Positions 52,426 through 63,242 of a stretch of 64,000 bases of DNA are shown in pieces; the first letter of the stretch is position 1; each line of letters opens with the position of its first letter. Made by a program: the position numbers and the translations under genes. This stretch comes from Streptomyces flavofungini. Lineage in GTDB: Bacteria > Actinomycetota > Actinomycetes > Streptomycetales > Streptomycetaceae. Below the pieces are notes generated by a model. It was not told the DNA's origin, did no database searches, and was given only the letters and a program-made list of their open reading frames with translations. The stretch lies in assembly GCF_014650815.1 (NCBI RefSeq), contig NZ_BMVR01000018.1:116462-180461 (forward strand). Direction: 5' to 3'.

Positions 52426-53219
52426 GGTGGGGGCGACGGGCGGGCCGGTGGGCTTGACCTCGGCTGACGTGCGTCGCCCGCCCGGGCGGGCTCGTCGAGC
52501 TGATTCCGGTGAACCCGTGCCGCTGCTCCCGGCGGGCTCGCCGCGCTGATTCCGGCCTGCCCGCGTCGCTGTCTCTCGTGGATCCGCGCCGCTGTTCCTG
52601 GCTGCTTCTCGTGGACCCGCGTCGCCGCTTCCGGCGGATCTGTGCGTGTGGGGGAGGCCGGCCTCGGCAGACGTGTGCCGTCGGGGCCGGTTGCCGTGGC
52701 GTTGCATCCGGCGGGACCCCGGGCGTCGTTCCGCGTGGGCCCGCCTGGCTGACTCCGGCGGGCGTGTGCTGCCGCTTTTGGCGGAGCTGCGGGGGTGGGT
52801 TCGGTGGGACCCGCGGAGCCGCTTCCGGCGGGTCCCGGCGGGCGGATTCCGGCGGACCTGCGCTGCCGCCCGGACCGGCGTAACCCCGGCGCGGGCAGAG
52901 GGCGCGCGAAAGCGCGAGTGCGCCTGCGGCGTGCGGAAAAGGGCGACGGCTATACCTCGCAAGCCGCCCGGGGCGACCATACGGTGAGGCAGAATCGACA
53001 GCAGCCGTCATACGCGACGGCCAAAAGATCAACTGGTGATCCCTCGGCGGCCCGGCCCGGCGGACGGCTCACCGGCACCCGCCCGCACAGCACCCGCGCC
53101 ACCCTCCACGCCAGCACCGCACCCGCCCGCAGCACCGCGCCTGCCTCCGACCGCAGCACCGCACCCGCACCCGCCCGCGGTCCCGCAGACCGGACTCCGC
53201 CGTACGACCTGAAGGTCCC
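52426..53219. other. 794-base gene-free region with degenerate repeats and a PucR-gene promoter area
   Basis: I find no convincing gene here on either strand; all frames give Arg/Pro/Ala-rich shadow peptides. From about 52480 to 52870 short GC-rich units recur, such as GCTGATTCCGG at 52499 and 52545 and TCTCGTGGAYCCGCG at 52573 and 52607. Near 52980-53021 the sequence is less GC-rich, with an inverted repeat GCCGTC-ATACGC-GACGGC (53004-53021), a possible regulator site for the PucR gene at 53220. Confidence 0.6.
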
Positions 53220-54824
53220 ATGCCGCCCACGCTCGCCTCGCTCGTCCACCACTCCGCGCTCAAACTCACCGTGCGCGCGGGCGAGGACCGCCTGGACACC
53301 CCCGTGCGCTGGGCCCACGTCAGCGAACTCGCCGACCCCGTGCCGTACATGGAAGGCGGCGAGCTGCTCCTGATCACCGCGCTCCAACTGGACGCGGAGG
53401 ACCCGGAGACCATGCGGCGCTACGTGAAGCGGCTCGTCGGCGCGGGCGTCGTCGGCCTCGGCTTCGCGGTCGGCGTGAACTACCCCGACATCCCCGACGC
53501 GCTCGTCGAGGCCGCCCGGGCGGAGGAGCTGCCGCTCATCGAGGTGCCCCGCCGCACCCCCTTCCTCGCCATCAGCAAGGCCGTCTCCGCCGCGATCGCC
53601 GCCGACCAGTACCGCGCGGTCACCGCCGGTTTCGCCGCCCAGCGGGAGCTGACCAAGCAGGCCCTCGGCGACGGCGCGCAGGGGCTGCTGGGCGCGCTCG
53701 CCGGGCAGGTCGACGGCTGGGCCGCGCTGTACGACGCGTCGGGCGCCGTCGTCGCCACCGCGCCCGAGTGGGCCGCCCGGCGCGCCGCCCGCCTCACGCC
53801 CGACGTCGAGCGGCTGCGGGAGCGGCCCGCGCCCGCCAGCCTCGTCGTGGCCGGGGCCGACGACCGGGTCGAGCTGCACACCCTCGGCACCGGACGGCGG
53901 CCGCGCGCGGCACTAGCCGTCGGCACGGCCTCGACCCTCGGGACCGCCGAGCGGTACGCCGTGCACTCCGCGATCGCCCTCCTCACCCTCACCACCGAGC
54001 GGTCCCGCTCCCTCCAGGCCGCGGAGGCCAGGATCGGCTCCGCCGTGCTGCGGATGCTGCTCGCCGGGGAGCCCGATCACGCCCGGGCCGTCGCCGGTGA
54101 TCTGTACGGCGGGCTGCTCGACGCGCCGTTCCGGCTGGTCGTCGCCGAGGCGGCCGGGCCCGTGGAGGCGGCGGGCGAGGCGGCCGGGGCCGCCGCGGGG
54201 GCCTGGACGACGGAGCTGGTCGACGCCGTCGAGTCCGCCGCGGCGCGCTTCGGCGAGGCGCTGCTCGTCGTGCCCTACGGGGAGCGGCTCGTGCTGCTGG
54301 TCGCCGACGGTGGGGCCGCGCAGCTCGCCACCGTCGAGTACGCGGCGCTGCTTGATTCCCGGCGGGCCGAGGGGCGGGAGCAGCCCGACGAGCCCGGGCC
54401 GCTCATGGGGCTCTCGGCGCCCGCCGGGCCCATCGCCGCCGCGCCCGCCTACAAGCAGGCCGAGCAGGCGTTGTCCGTCGCGCGGCGGCGGGGGCGGTGT
54501 CTCGTGGAGCACGAGGAGCTGGCAGCGGGGTCGGTGCTGCCGTTGCTCGCGGATGACGCCGTGCGGGCGTTCGCGGACGGGCTGCTGCGGGCGCTGCGGG
54601 AGCATGACGCCACCGGGCGGGGGGACCTGGTCGCCTCGCTGCGGGCGTGGCTGTCGCGGCACGGGCAGTGGGATGCCGCTGCCGCTGATCTCGGGGTGCA
54701 TCGGCATACGTTGCGGTACCGCATGCGCAGGGTCGAGGAGATCCTCGGGCGCTCGCTGGACGATCCGGATGTCCGGATGGAGCTTTGGCTGTCGCTGAAG
54801 GCGACTTCGGCGGCGGGGGAGTAG
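53220..54824 (+). CDS. PucR family transcriptional regulator
   Basis: A 534-residue regulator with the PucR layout: an N-terminal PucR domain (1-130: VRWAHVSELADPVPYMEGGE, LLLITALQL), a central sensor-like region, and a C-terminal PucR-type helix-turn-helix (LVASLRAWLSRHGQWDAAAA, LGVHRHTLRYRMRRVEEILG). Such regulators control purine, GABA or polyamine catabolic genes. It lies 536 bases before the semialdehyde dehydrogenase gene on the same strand, which makes GABA use its probable target. ATG 53220. Confidence 0.92.
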   Translation: MPPTLASLVHHSALKLTVRAGEDRLDTPVRWAHVSELADPVPYMEGGELLLITALQLDAEDPETMRRYVKRLVGAGVVGLGFAVGVNYPDIPDALVEAARAEELPLIEVPRRTPFLAISKAVSAAIAADQYRAVTAGFAAQRELTKQALGDGAQGLLGALAGQVDGWAALYDASGAVVATAPEWAARRAARLTPDVERLRERPAPASLVVAGADDRVELHTLGTGRRPRAALAVGTASTLGTAERYAVHSAIALLTLTTERSRSLQAAEARIGSAVLRMLLAGEPDHARAVAGDLYGGLLDAPFRLVVAEAAGPVEAAGEAAGAAAGAWTTELVDAVESAAARFGEALLVVPYGERLVLLVADGGAAQLATVEYAALLDSRRAEGREQPDEPGPLMGLSAPAGPIAAAPAYKQAEQALSVARRRGRCLVEHEELAAGSVLPLLADDAVRAFADGLLRALREHDATGRGDLVASLRAWLSRHGQWDAAAADLGVHRHTLRYRMRRVEEILGRSLDDPDVRMELWLSLKATSAAGE

Positions 54825-54937
54825 GGCTGGTCCCTCGCGGGTGCGCCCCAGTCCCGCCCCTTTCCCGTAACCAGGAGCGCTGCGCCCCTGGACCCCAGCC
54901 CCGCGTCGACGTCCCGTGCGGGTGGGACGGCCGCCGC

Positions 54938-55209
54938 CGATCGGCGCTCCGCGCCTCGTCCTCGAATCCCCCCCCCGGGCGGGCCGGAGAGGTCCCGCGG
55001 GGCAGCTGGTGCCGAGCACGTGCAGATGGGGGCGGGTGGGTGGGAGAAAGCCTGTCCGGCGCTTGAGGACGAGGCGCGCAGCGCCGATCGGGGGCGACCC
55101 TTTCGGGGCTGAAGGTGCCGGGCTGTCCGCCAGGCCGGAGGAGGTTCGGGCGGGTGGGTGGGAGATAGCCCGTCCGGCGTTCGAGGACGAGGTGCGGAGC
55201 GGTGATCGG
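54938..55209. repeat. dispersed Streptomyces intergenic repeat, three copies
   Basis: Bases 54938-54963 are the reverse complement of 55065-55090 with one mismatch (core GAGGACGAGGCGCG), and a third copy in the same direction as the second lies at 55183-55208. Around the last two, about 58 bases are repeated directly (GGGTGGGTGGGAGA to GATCGG). The motif CCGTCCGGCG-TTGAGGACGAG is one I know from intergenic regions throughout Streptomyces. The 536-base gap 54825-55360 holds nothing else I can support except the promoter of the dehydrogenase gene. Confidence 0.8.
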
Positions 55210-55360
55210 CGTGGGGGCATCCGGGCCCGCCCTGACATTCCGGTGCGCCAGGGCTCCCCACTACGCCGAGTCGGACAACCCCCGGGAGAATGCCGCGCCC
55301 CTAACGTGGGAGCCGTACCCCCGAAGACGAACGAACCTCCGCGGAAGGGCCGGGATTCTC

Positions 55361-56806
55361 ATGACTTCCATCCACGCCTTCTGGCTCGCCGGTCGCCAGA
55401 CCACCGGTGAGACCACGCTCGACGTCACCTCGCCCTGGGACGGGCGCCTCGTCGGCAAGGCGGCCGTGCCCACCGACGCGCAGGTGGAGGAGGCCGTCGC
55501 GGCCGCCTACGCCGTGCGTGACGAGTTCGCCGCGACCCCGGCGCACGTCCGCGCCGCCGCGCTCGACCACGTGAGCCGCCGCCTCGTCGAGCGCACCGAG
55601 GAGATCGCGCAGCTGATCTCGGCGGAGAACGGCAAGCCGATCAAGTGGGCGCGCGGCGAGGTCGGCCGTGCCGTCTCCGTGTTCCGGTTCGCCGCCGAGG
55701 AGGCCCGCCGCTTCAACGGCGGCGAGGCCCAGCGCCTGGACACGGACGCCGGCGGCCAGGGCCGTCTCGCCTTCACGCGCCGCTTCTCCAAGGGCGTCGT
55801 CCTCGGCATCGCGCCGTTCAACTTCCCGCTGAACCTGTGCGCCCACAAGATCGCCCCGGCCATCGCCGTCGGCACGCCGATCATCCTGAAGCCCGCCCCG
55901 GCGACCCCGCTGTCCGGGCTGCTCATCGGCGAGCTGCTGGCCGAGACCGAGCTGCCCGCGGGCTCCTGGTCGGTGCTGCCGGTCGCCAACGAGAAGATGC
56001 CCGCCCTCGTCCAGGACGAGCGGCTTCCGGTCATCTCCTTCACCGGCTCCGACAAGGTCGGCTACGCGATCATGGACTCGGTGCCGCGCAAGCACTGCAC
56101 CCTGGAGCTGGGCGGCAACGGCGCCGCCGTCGTCCTCGGCGACTTCTCCACCGAGGCCGACCTCGACTGGGTCGCCGCCCGCGTCGCGACCTTCTCGAAC
56201 TACCAGGGCGGTCAGTCCTGCATCTCCGTGCAGCGGGTCATCGCTGACGCGTCGGTGTACGACCGGCTCCTGCCGAAGATCGTCGAGGCGGTCGGCGGCC
56301 AGGTCACGGGCGACCCGTCCGACCCGAAGACCGACGTCGGCCCGCTCGTCAACGAGGACGCCGCCAAGCGGGTGGAGTCCTGGGTCGACGAGGCCGTCCA
56401 GGCCGGCGCCCAGCTCCTGACCGGCGGCAAGCGCGACGGCGCCACCTACGCGCCGACCGTCCTCGCCGACGTACCGGCCGACGTCACGATCGCCTGCGAG
56501 GAGGTCTTCGGCCCCGTCATGACGGTGACGAAGGTCGACGGCGAGCAGGCCGCGTACGACGCCGTCAACGACTCCAAGTACGGCCTGCAGGCGGGCGTGT
56601 TCACCCACGACCTGCAGACCGCCTTCCGCGCCCACCGCGCCCTGGAGGTCGGCGGTGTCGTCATCGGCGACGCGCCCTCCTACCGCGCGGACCAGATGCC
56701 GTACGGCGGCGTGAAGCAGTCCGGCGTCGGCCGCGAGGGCGTCCGCTTCGCCATGGACGACTACACGTACGAGCGCGTGATGGTCCTGACGGGCATCGAG
56801 CTCTAG
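55361..56806 (+). CDS. aldehyde dehydrogenase, succinate-semialdehyde-dehydrogenase-like
   Basis: A 481-residue aldehyde dehydrogenase. The general base is in TLELGGNGAAVV and the catalytic Cys in NYQGGQSCISVQR; ENGKPIKWARGEVGRA and PYGGVKQSGVGREG are also typical. It differs from the two aminobutyraldehyde enzymes (GQSC in place of GQDC), which fits a succinate-semialdehyde or related acyl-aldehyde role; methylmalonate-semialdehyde and lactaldehyde enzymes are alternatives. A homologue, SCO5679, is implicated in polyamine/GABA use in S. coelicolor. ATG 55361 was chosen; the frame is open 53 codons further. A perfect terminator follows. Confidence 0.88.
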   Translation: MTSIHAFWLAGRQTTGETTLDVTSPWDGRLVGKAAVPTDAQVEEAVAAAYAVRDEFAATPAHVRAAALDHVSRRLVERTEEIAQLISAENGKPIKWARGEVGRAVSVFRFAAEEARRFNGGEAQRLDTDAGGQGRLAFTRRFSKGVVLGIAPFNFPLNLCAHKIAPAIAVGTPIILKPAPATPLSGLLIGELLAETELPAGSWSVLPVANEKMPALVQDERLPVISFTGSDKVGYAIMDSVPRKHCTLELGGNGAAVVLGDFSTEADLDWVAARVATFSNYQGGQSCISVQRVIADASVYDRLLPKIVEAVGGQVTGDPSDPKTDVGPLVNEDAAKRVESWVDEAVQAGAQLLTGGKRDGATYAPTVLADVPADVTIACEEVFGPVMTVTKVDGEQAAYDAVNDSKYGLQAGVFTHDLQTAFRAHRALEVGGVVIGDAPSYRADQMPYGGVKQSGVGREGVRFAMDDYTYERVMVLTGIEL

Positions 56807-56821
56807 TCGCACCGGGGACAG

Positions 56822-56864
56822 AACGGCCGGAGCCCGCTGTGCGGGGGCTCCGGCCGTTTCCGTT
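56822..56864 (+). terminator. terminator after the semialdehyde dehydrogenase gene
   Basis: AACGGCCGGAGCCC (56822-56835) pairs perfectly with GGGCTCCGGCCGTT (56845-56858), loop 9 bases, followed by TTCCGTT. This is a strong, nearly classical intrinsic terminator. Confidence 0.9.
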
Positions 56865-56980
56865 GCCGGCGGGTGGCGTTCGCTGCGCGAAGGCTGGTGA
56901 CAATGCCCGGAATCGGGTACCAACGATCCAGTAGCACCGGTGAGTAACCATCCGATCCCCTGATCCCGACTCGCGGCGAG

Positions 56981-58930
56981 GTGAGCCTCTTGTCCGCACC
57001 ACACTCCACAGAGCCCAAAGTCACCGAACGCGAGGCCCGGCAGGTCGCCGAGGCCGCCCGTGAACAGGACTGGCGCAAGCCCAGCTTCGCCAAGGAGCTG
57101 TTCCTGGGGCGTTTCCGGCTGGACCTGATCCACCCGCATCCGCTGCCCGCCGACGAGGCGGTCCAGCGGGGCGAGGAGTTCCTGGCCAAGCTGCGCGACT
57201 TCTGTGAGACGAAGATCGACTCGGCGCGCATCGAGCGGGAGGCCCTGATCCCGGACGAGGTGATCAACGGCCTCAAGGAACTCGGCGCGCTCGGCATGAA
57301 GATCGACACCAAGTACGGCGGCCTCGGCCTCACGCAGGTGTACTACAACAAGGCCCTCGCCCTCGTCGGCTCCGCCAACCCCGCGATCGGCGCGCTCCTG
57401 TCGGCCCATCAGTCGATCGGCGTACCCCAGCCCCTGAAGCTGTTCGGCACCCAGGAGCAGCGGGACGAGTTCCTGCCGCGCTGCGCCCGCACGGACATTT
57501 CCGCGTTTTTGCTGACCGAGCCGGACGTGGGCTCCGACCCGGCCCGCCTCGCCACCGCCGCCGTCCCCGACGGCGACGACTACGTCCTGGACGGCGTGAA
57601 GCTGTGGACCACCAACGGCGTGGTCGCCGATCTGCTCGTGGTGATGGCGCGGGTGCCGAAGTCCGAGGGGCACAAGGGCGGGATCACGGCCTTCGTCGTC
57701 GAGGCCGCCTCCCCGGGCGTCACCGTCGAGAACCGCAACGCCTTCATGGGGCTGCGCGGCCTGGAGAACGGCGTCACCCGCTTCCACCAGGTGCGCGTCC
57801 CCGCCGCCCACCGCATCGGCCCCGAGGGCGCGGGCCTCAAGATCGCCCTCACCACCCTCAACACCGGCCGCCTCTCCCTGCCCGCGATGTGCGTCGGCGC
57901 GGGCAAGTGGTGCCTGAAGATCGCTCGCGAGTGGACGGCCGCGCGCGAGCAGTGGGGCAAGCCCGTCGCGTACCACGAGGCCGTCGGCTCGAAGATCTCC
58001 TTCATCGCCGCGACGACCTTCGCCCTGGAGGCCGTGCTCGACCTGTCCTCGCAGATGGCCGACGAGGACCGCAACGACATCCGCATCGAGGCCGCCCTCG
58101 CCAAGCTGTACGGCTCCGAGATGGCCTGCCTGATGGCCGACGAGCTGGTGCAGATCCGCGGCGGCCGCGGCTTCGAGACCGCGGAGTCCCTCGCCGCGCG
58201 CGGCGAGCGGGCCGTCCCCGCCGAGCAGGTCCTGCGCGACCTGCGCATCAACCGCATCTTCGAGGGCTCCACGGAAATCATGCACCTGTTGATCGCCCGC
58301 GAGGCCGTCGACGCCCACCTGAAGGTCGCGGGGGACCTGATCGATCCCGAGAAGACCCTCTCCGACAAGGCCCGCGCCGGGGCGGCCGCCGGTGTCTTCT
58401 ACGCCCGCTGGCTGCCCAAGCTCGTCGCCGGTCCGGGTCAACTCCCGCGTACGTACGCCGACTTCCACCCGGCGGGGCACGCGGACCTGGCGGGCCATCT
58501 GCGGTTCGTCGAGCGCTCGGCCCGCAAGCTGGCGCGGTCCACGTTCTACGCCATGTCGCGCTGGCAGGGCCGGATGGAGACCAAGCAGGGCTTCCTCGGC
58601 CGGATCGTCGACATCGGCGCGGAGCTGTTCGCGATGAGCGCGGCCTGCGTACGCGCCGAACTCCTGCGCACCACCGAGGACCACGGCCGCGAGGCCTACC
58701 AGCTCGCCGACACCTTCTGCCGCCAGTCCCGCATCCGCGTCGACGAACTCTTCGGCCGCCTGTGGACCAACACCGACGACCAGGACCGCCGGGTCGTCAA
58801 GGGCGTCCTGTCGGGTACGTACACGTGGCTGGAGCAGGGCGTCATCGACACCAGCGGCGACGGGCCGTGGATCGCCGACGCGACGCCGGGACCGGCGCGC
58901 CGCGAGAACGTCCACCGGCCGATCCGCTGA
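56981..58930 (+). CDS. acyl-CoA dehydrogenase, long VLCAD-like form
   Basis: A 649-residue acyl-CoA dehydrogenase, longer than the usual 380-400 because of a C-terminal extension of about 220 residues, as in VLCAD/ACAD9-type enzymes. Seen: LTEPDVGSDPARLATAAV and LWTTNGVVADLLVVMARV for FAD and substrate, WGKPVAYHEAVGSKISF, and the catalytic-Glu region RIFEGSTEIMHLLIAREAV. It performs the first oxidation step of fatty-acid breakdown. The start is GTG 56981 after GGCGAGGT; a hairpin at 58956 ends the gene. No partner electron-transfer flavoprotein gene is adjacent. Confidence 0.88.
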   Translation: MSLLSAPHSTEPKVTEREARQVAEAAREQDWRKPSFAKELFLGRFRLDLIHPHPLPADEAVQRGEEFLAKLRDFCETKIDSARIEREALIPDEVINGLKELGALGMKIDTKYGGLGLTQVYYNKALALVGSANPAIGALLSAHQSIGVPQPLKLFGTQEQRDEFLPRCARTDISAFLLTEPDVGSDPARLATAAVPDGDDYVLDGVKLWTTNGVVADLLVVMARVPKSEGHKGGITAFVVEAASPGVTVENRNAFMGLRGLENGVTRFHQVRVPAAHRIGPEGAGLKIALTTLNTGRLSLPAMCVGAGKWCLKIAREWTAAREQWGKPVAYHEAVGSKISFIAATTFALEAVLDLSSQMADEDRNDIRIEAALAKLYGSEMACLMADELVQIRGGRGFETAESLAARGERAVPAEQVLRDLRINRIFEGSTEIMHLLIAREAVDAHLKVAGDLIDPEKTLSDKARAGAAAGVFYARWLPKLVAGPGQLPRTYADFHPAGHADLAGHLRFVERSARKLARSTFYAMSRWQGRMETKQGFLGRIVDIGAELFAMSAACVRAELLRTTEDHGREAYQLADTFCRQSRIRVDELFGRLWTNTDDQDRRVVKGVLSGTYTWLEQGVIDTSGDGPWIADATPGPARRENVHRPIR

Positions 58931-58955
58931 CGTCCTTCGCGGGGCGCCCGGTCCC

Positions 58956-59009
58956 AAGCGCCGGACGGGCTGGATGATGTGCGGCTGTATGTCAGCCCCT
59001 CCGGCGTTT
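58956..59009 (+). terminator. terminator-like hairpin after the acyl-CoA dehydrogenase gene
   Basis: AAGCGCCGGACGGGCTG (58956-58972) pairs with CAGCCCCTCCGGCGTTT (58993-59009) over 17 positions with two non-canonical sites; loop 20 bases. It is the same family of repeat as at 54938-55209 (CCGGCGTTTGAGGAGCG). It lies 25 bases after the stop. Confidence 0.7.
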
Positions 59010-59138
59010 GAGGAGCGGGGTCCGGTTTCGGGAAGGGGTGGGACTGGGGAGCCCCCGCGAGGGCCCGCGCCCGCACCACCCCGGCGCGAGCCGAGAGGCG
59101 CTGTCGGATCCGGGGGCCGGTGCGGCCACAATGGGGGC

Positions 59139-60437
59139 ATGAGCGAAAGCCCTGCCCCCCTCGCCGATCCGCACCTCGTCTTCGACCCCGTCGTGACCGA
59201 TGGACCGCGGAACATCGTCATCCTCGGCTCCACGGGTTCGATCGGCACCCAGGCCATCGACCTGGTGCTGCGCAACCCCGGCCGGTTCCGCGTCACGGCC
59301 CTGTCGGCCGCGGGCGGCCGCGTCGCGCTCCTCGCCGAGCAGGCCAGGAAGCTGCGGGTGCGGACCGTCGCCGTCGCCCGCGAGGACGTCGTACCGGCGC
59401 TGCGCGAGGCGCTGCGGGAGCAGTACGGCGCCGGGGAGCCGCTGCCGGAGATCGTCGCGGGCCCGGACGCGGCCACGCAAGTCGCCGCGTCCGACTCCGC
59501 CCACTGCCACACGGTCCTCAACGGCATCACCGGCTCCATCGGCCTCGCCCCCACCCTCGCCGCCCTGCAGGCGGGCCACACGCTCGCGCTCGCCAACAAG
59601 GAGTCGCTGATCGTCGGCGGCCCGTTGGTCAAGGCGCTCGCCAAGCCGGGCCAGATCATTCCCGTCGACTCCGAGCACGCCGCGCTGTTCCAGGGGCTCG
59701 CCGCGGGCACCCGCGCCGACGTCCGCAAGCTCCTCGTGACCGCGTCCGGCGGGCCCTTCCGGGGCCGGACCAAGGCCGATCTGGCGCACGTCACCCCCGA
59801 GGACGCGCTCGCGCACCCCACCTGGGCCATGGGCCCGGTCATCACGATCAACTCCGCGACCCTCGTCAACAAGGGCCTGGAGGTCATCGAGGCCCACCTG
59901 CTGTACGACATCCCCTTCGACCGCATCGAGGTCGTCGTGCACCCCCAGTCGTACGTGCACTCCATGGTCGAGTACGTCGACGGCTCCACGATCGTGCAGG
60001 CGACGCCGCCCGACATGAGCGGCCCCATCGCGATCGGGCTCGGCTGGCCCGAGCGGGTCCCGGACGCGGCCCCCGCTTTCGACTGGTCCAAGGCCTCGAC
60101 CTGGGAGTTCTTCCCCCTCGACACCGAGGCGTTCCCGTCGGTCGGGCTCGCCCGGCACGTCGGGGAGCTCGCGGGCACGGCTCCGGCGGTGTTCAATGCC
60201 GCCAACGAGGAATGCGTGGACGCCTTCCTGGCGGGCGCGCTGCCCTTCAACGGCATCATGGAGACCGTGACCCAGGTCGTCGCCGAACACGGCACACCTC
60301 GGGTGGGAACCTCACTGACGGTGGCGGACGTCCTCGAAGCGGAGACCTGGGCGCGCGCCCGGGCCCGTGAACTGACGGCCACGACCACCTCGCCGGCGAC
60401 GGCGGGGAACCAGACGACCGCGGAGGCTCGTGCATGA
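59139..60437 (+). CDS. dxr: 1-deoxy-D-xylulose-5-phosphate reductoisomerase
   Basis: A 432-residue enzyme, second step of the MEP isoprenoid pathway; target of fosmidomycin. The NADPH site is ILGSTGSIGTQAIDL, with ALANKESLIVGG, the metal-site VDSEHAALFQ, and HPTWAMGPVITINSATLVNKGLEVIEAHLL (for example WAMGPVITINSATLVNKG) conserved. ATG 59139 gives MSESPAPLADPHLVFDP, an N-terminal extension usual in Streptomyces. Its end overlaps rip by four bases. Together with ispG downstream, two MEP-pathway genes flank the protease gene. Confidence 0.95.
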   Translation: MSESPAPLADPHLVFDPVVTDGPRNIVILGSTGSIGTQAIDLVLRNPGRFRVTALSAAGGRVALLAEQARKLRVRTVAVAREDVVPALREALREQYGAGEPLPEIVAGPDAATQVAASDSAHCHTVLNGITGSIGLAPTLAALQAGHTLALANKESLIVGGPLVKALAKPGQIIPVDSEHAALFQGLAAGTRADVRKLLVTASGGPFRGRTKADLAHVTPEDALAHPTWAMGPVITINSATLVNKGLEVIEAHLLYDIPFDRIEVVVHPQSYVHSMVEYVDGSTIVQATPPDMSGPIAIGLGWPERVPDAAPAFDWSKASTWEFFPLDTEAFPSVGLARHVGELAGTAPAVFNAANEECVDAFLAGALPFNGIMETVTQVVAEHGTPRVGTSLTVADVLEAETWARARARELTATTTSPATAGNQTTAEARA

Positions 60438-61735
60438 CGACCTTGATGATGATCCTCGGCATAGTCGTCTTCGTGATCGGGCTGCTGTTCTCGATCGCCT
60501 GGCACGAGCTGGGCCACCTGTCGACCGCGAAGATGTTCGGCATCCGGGTGCCCCAGTACATGGTCGGCTTCGGCCCGACCCTGTTCTCGCGCAAGAAGGG
60601 CGACACCGAGTACGGCATCAAGGCGATCCCGCTCGGCGGCTACATCCGCATGATCGGCATGTTCCCGCCCGGTCCGGACGGCCGGATAGAGGCACGCTCC
60701 ACGTCGCCCTGGCGCGGCATGATCGAGGACGCGCGCTCCGCCGCCTTCGAGGAGCTGAAGCCCGGCGACGAGAGCCGACTGTTCTACACGCGCAAGCCCT
60801 GGAAGCGCGTGATCGTGATGTTCGCCGGGCCTTTCATGAACCTGATCCTGGCCGTCGTGATCTTCCTCGGCGTGATGATGACCTTCGGCATCAGTACGCA
60901 GACGACGTCGGTCGGCAAGGTCTCCGACTGTGTCATCGAGGCCAGCCAGAACCGCAACTCCTGCGCCAAGGGCGACAAGCCCGCCCCCGCCAAGGCCGCG
61001 GGCCTGAAGGCGGGCGACAAGATCGTCGCCTTCCAGGGCAAGGACGTCGGCGACTGGTCGGCGCTGCAGTCGAAGATCCGCGAGACCGTCGGCCCCGCGA
61101 CGCTCACCGTCGAGCGCGACGGCAAGCGCGTCGACCTGCACGCCAACCTGATCAAGAACCAGGTCAGCAAGACCGACGGCGACGGCGGCTACGTCGAGGG
61201 CAAGTACGTCTACGCCGGGTTCCTCGGCTTCACGCCCGCCTCCGGCATCGTCCAGCAGTCCTTCGGCCAGTCCGTCGACCGCATGGGCAACATGATGGAG
61301 AACGGCGTCGAGTCCATCGTGGCGCTGCCCTCGAAGATCCCCGACCTGTGGGACGCGGCCTTCGGCGACGGCGACCGCAAGCAGGACTCGCCCATGGGCG
61401 TCGTCGGCGCGGCCCGCGTCGGCGGTGAGGTGTTCACCCTGGACATCCCGCCGGAGAACCAGATCGCGATGATGCTGTTCCTGCTCGCCGGGTTCAACCT
61501 GTCGCTGTTCCTGTTCAACATGCTGCCGCTGCTGCCGCTGGACGGCGGGCACATCGCGGGTGCACTGTGGGAATCGCTGCGCCGCAACGTGGCGAAGGTG
61601 TTCCGGCGGCCGGACCCCGGCCCCTTCGACGTCGCGAAGCTGATGCCCGTCGCCTACGTCGTCGCCGGAATCTTCATCTGCTTCACCATTCTGGTGCTCA
61701 TCGCGGATGTGGTTAACCCGGTGAGGATTTCCTAG
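60434..61735 (+). CDS. M50 site-2 zinc metalloprotease (RseP/Rip1-like)
   Basis: A 433-residue intramembrane protease. The zinc motif HELGH is at residues 24-28 in the first membrane helix; the second catalytic motif LPLDGGH is in the C-terminal helix. A PDZ domain is visible about 178-235 (AAGLKAGDKIVAFQGKDVGD). FGFGPTLFSRK-like sequence (VGFGPTLFSRKKGDTEYG) and IPLGGYIRMIG are family-conserved. Such proteases cut membrane-bound anti-sigma factors. ATG 60434 overlaps dxr by four bases, so the two are coupled. Confidence 0.94.
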   Translation: MTTLMMILGIVVFVIGLLFSIAWHELGHLSTAKMFGIRVPQYMVGFGPTLFSRKKGDTEYGIKAIPLGGYIRMIGMFPPGPDGRIEARSTSPWRGMIEDARSAAFEELKPGDESRLFYTRKPWKRVIVMFAGPFMNLILAVVIFLGVMMTFGISTQTTSVGKVSDCVIEASQNRNSCAKGDKPAPAKAAGLKAGDKIVAFQGKDVGDWSALQSKIRETVGPATLTVERDGKRVDLHANLIKNQVSKTDGDGGYVEGKYVYAGFLGFTPASGIVQQSFGQSVDRMGNMMENGVESIVALPSKIPDLWDAAFGDGDRKQDSPMGVVGAARVGGEVFTLDIPPENQIAMMLFLLAGFNLSLFLFNMLPLLPLDGGHIAGALWESLRRNVAKVFRRPDPGPFDVAKLMPVAYVVAGIFICFTILVLIADVVNPVRIS

Positions 61736-61972
61736 ACACGCGATGTTTGCGGCGGTCGGGCACCATGTGTGGCCGACCGCCCGCGTATGTGCGAGCCCGC
61801 CCACGCGTGGGTGGACACCGGGGCGGGATGTGCTTGAGCCCGGTGGGGTGCCGTAACCTCGAACCCGCGAATGAGCGATGTAGTAGCGAAGCCGCGATTC
61901 CGTGGCCGAGCCGCGAAGCCCGGTGCCCGCCGAACTCGGGACCTTGATCCACACCTTGGGGATGCACGCCAG

Positions 61973-63127
<1,155 letters not shown>

Positions 63128-63131
63128 TTCT

Positions 63132-63199
63132 GGCCCCTGGGCCTTGTATCTGTCTCGGGCCCCTGGGCCTTGTGCCTGTCTCTGGCCCCTGGGCCTTGT
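63132..63199. repeat. three 26-base tandem repeats after ispG
   Basis: GGCCCCTGGGCCTTGT begins at 63132, 63158 and 63184, a constant 26-base step, with the spacer ATCTGTCTCG or GCCTGTCTCT. Each unit holds the small dyad GGCCC/GGGCC. They start four bases after the ispG stop, so they may also act as its transcript end. Confidence 0.85.
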
Positions 63200-63242
63200 G
63201 CGGGGTGCCCTCCGGGCGGGTGGGGGCTTGGGCCTCGTCGGC

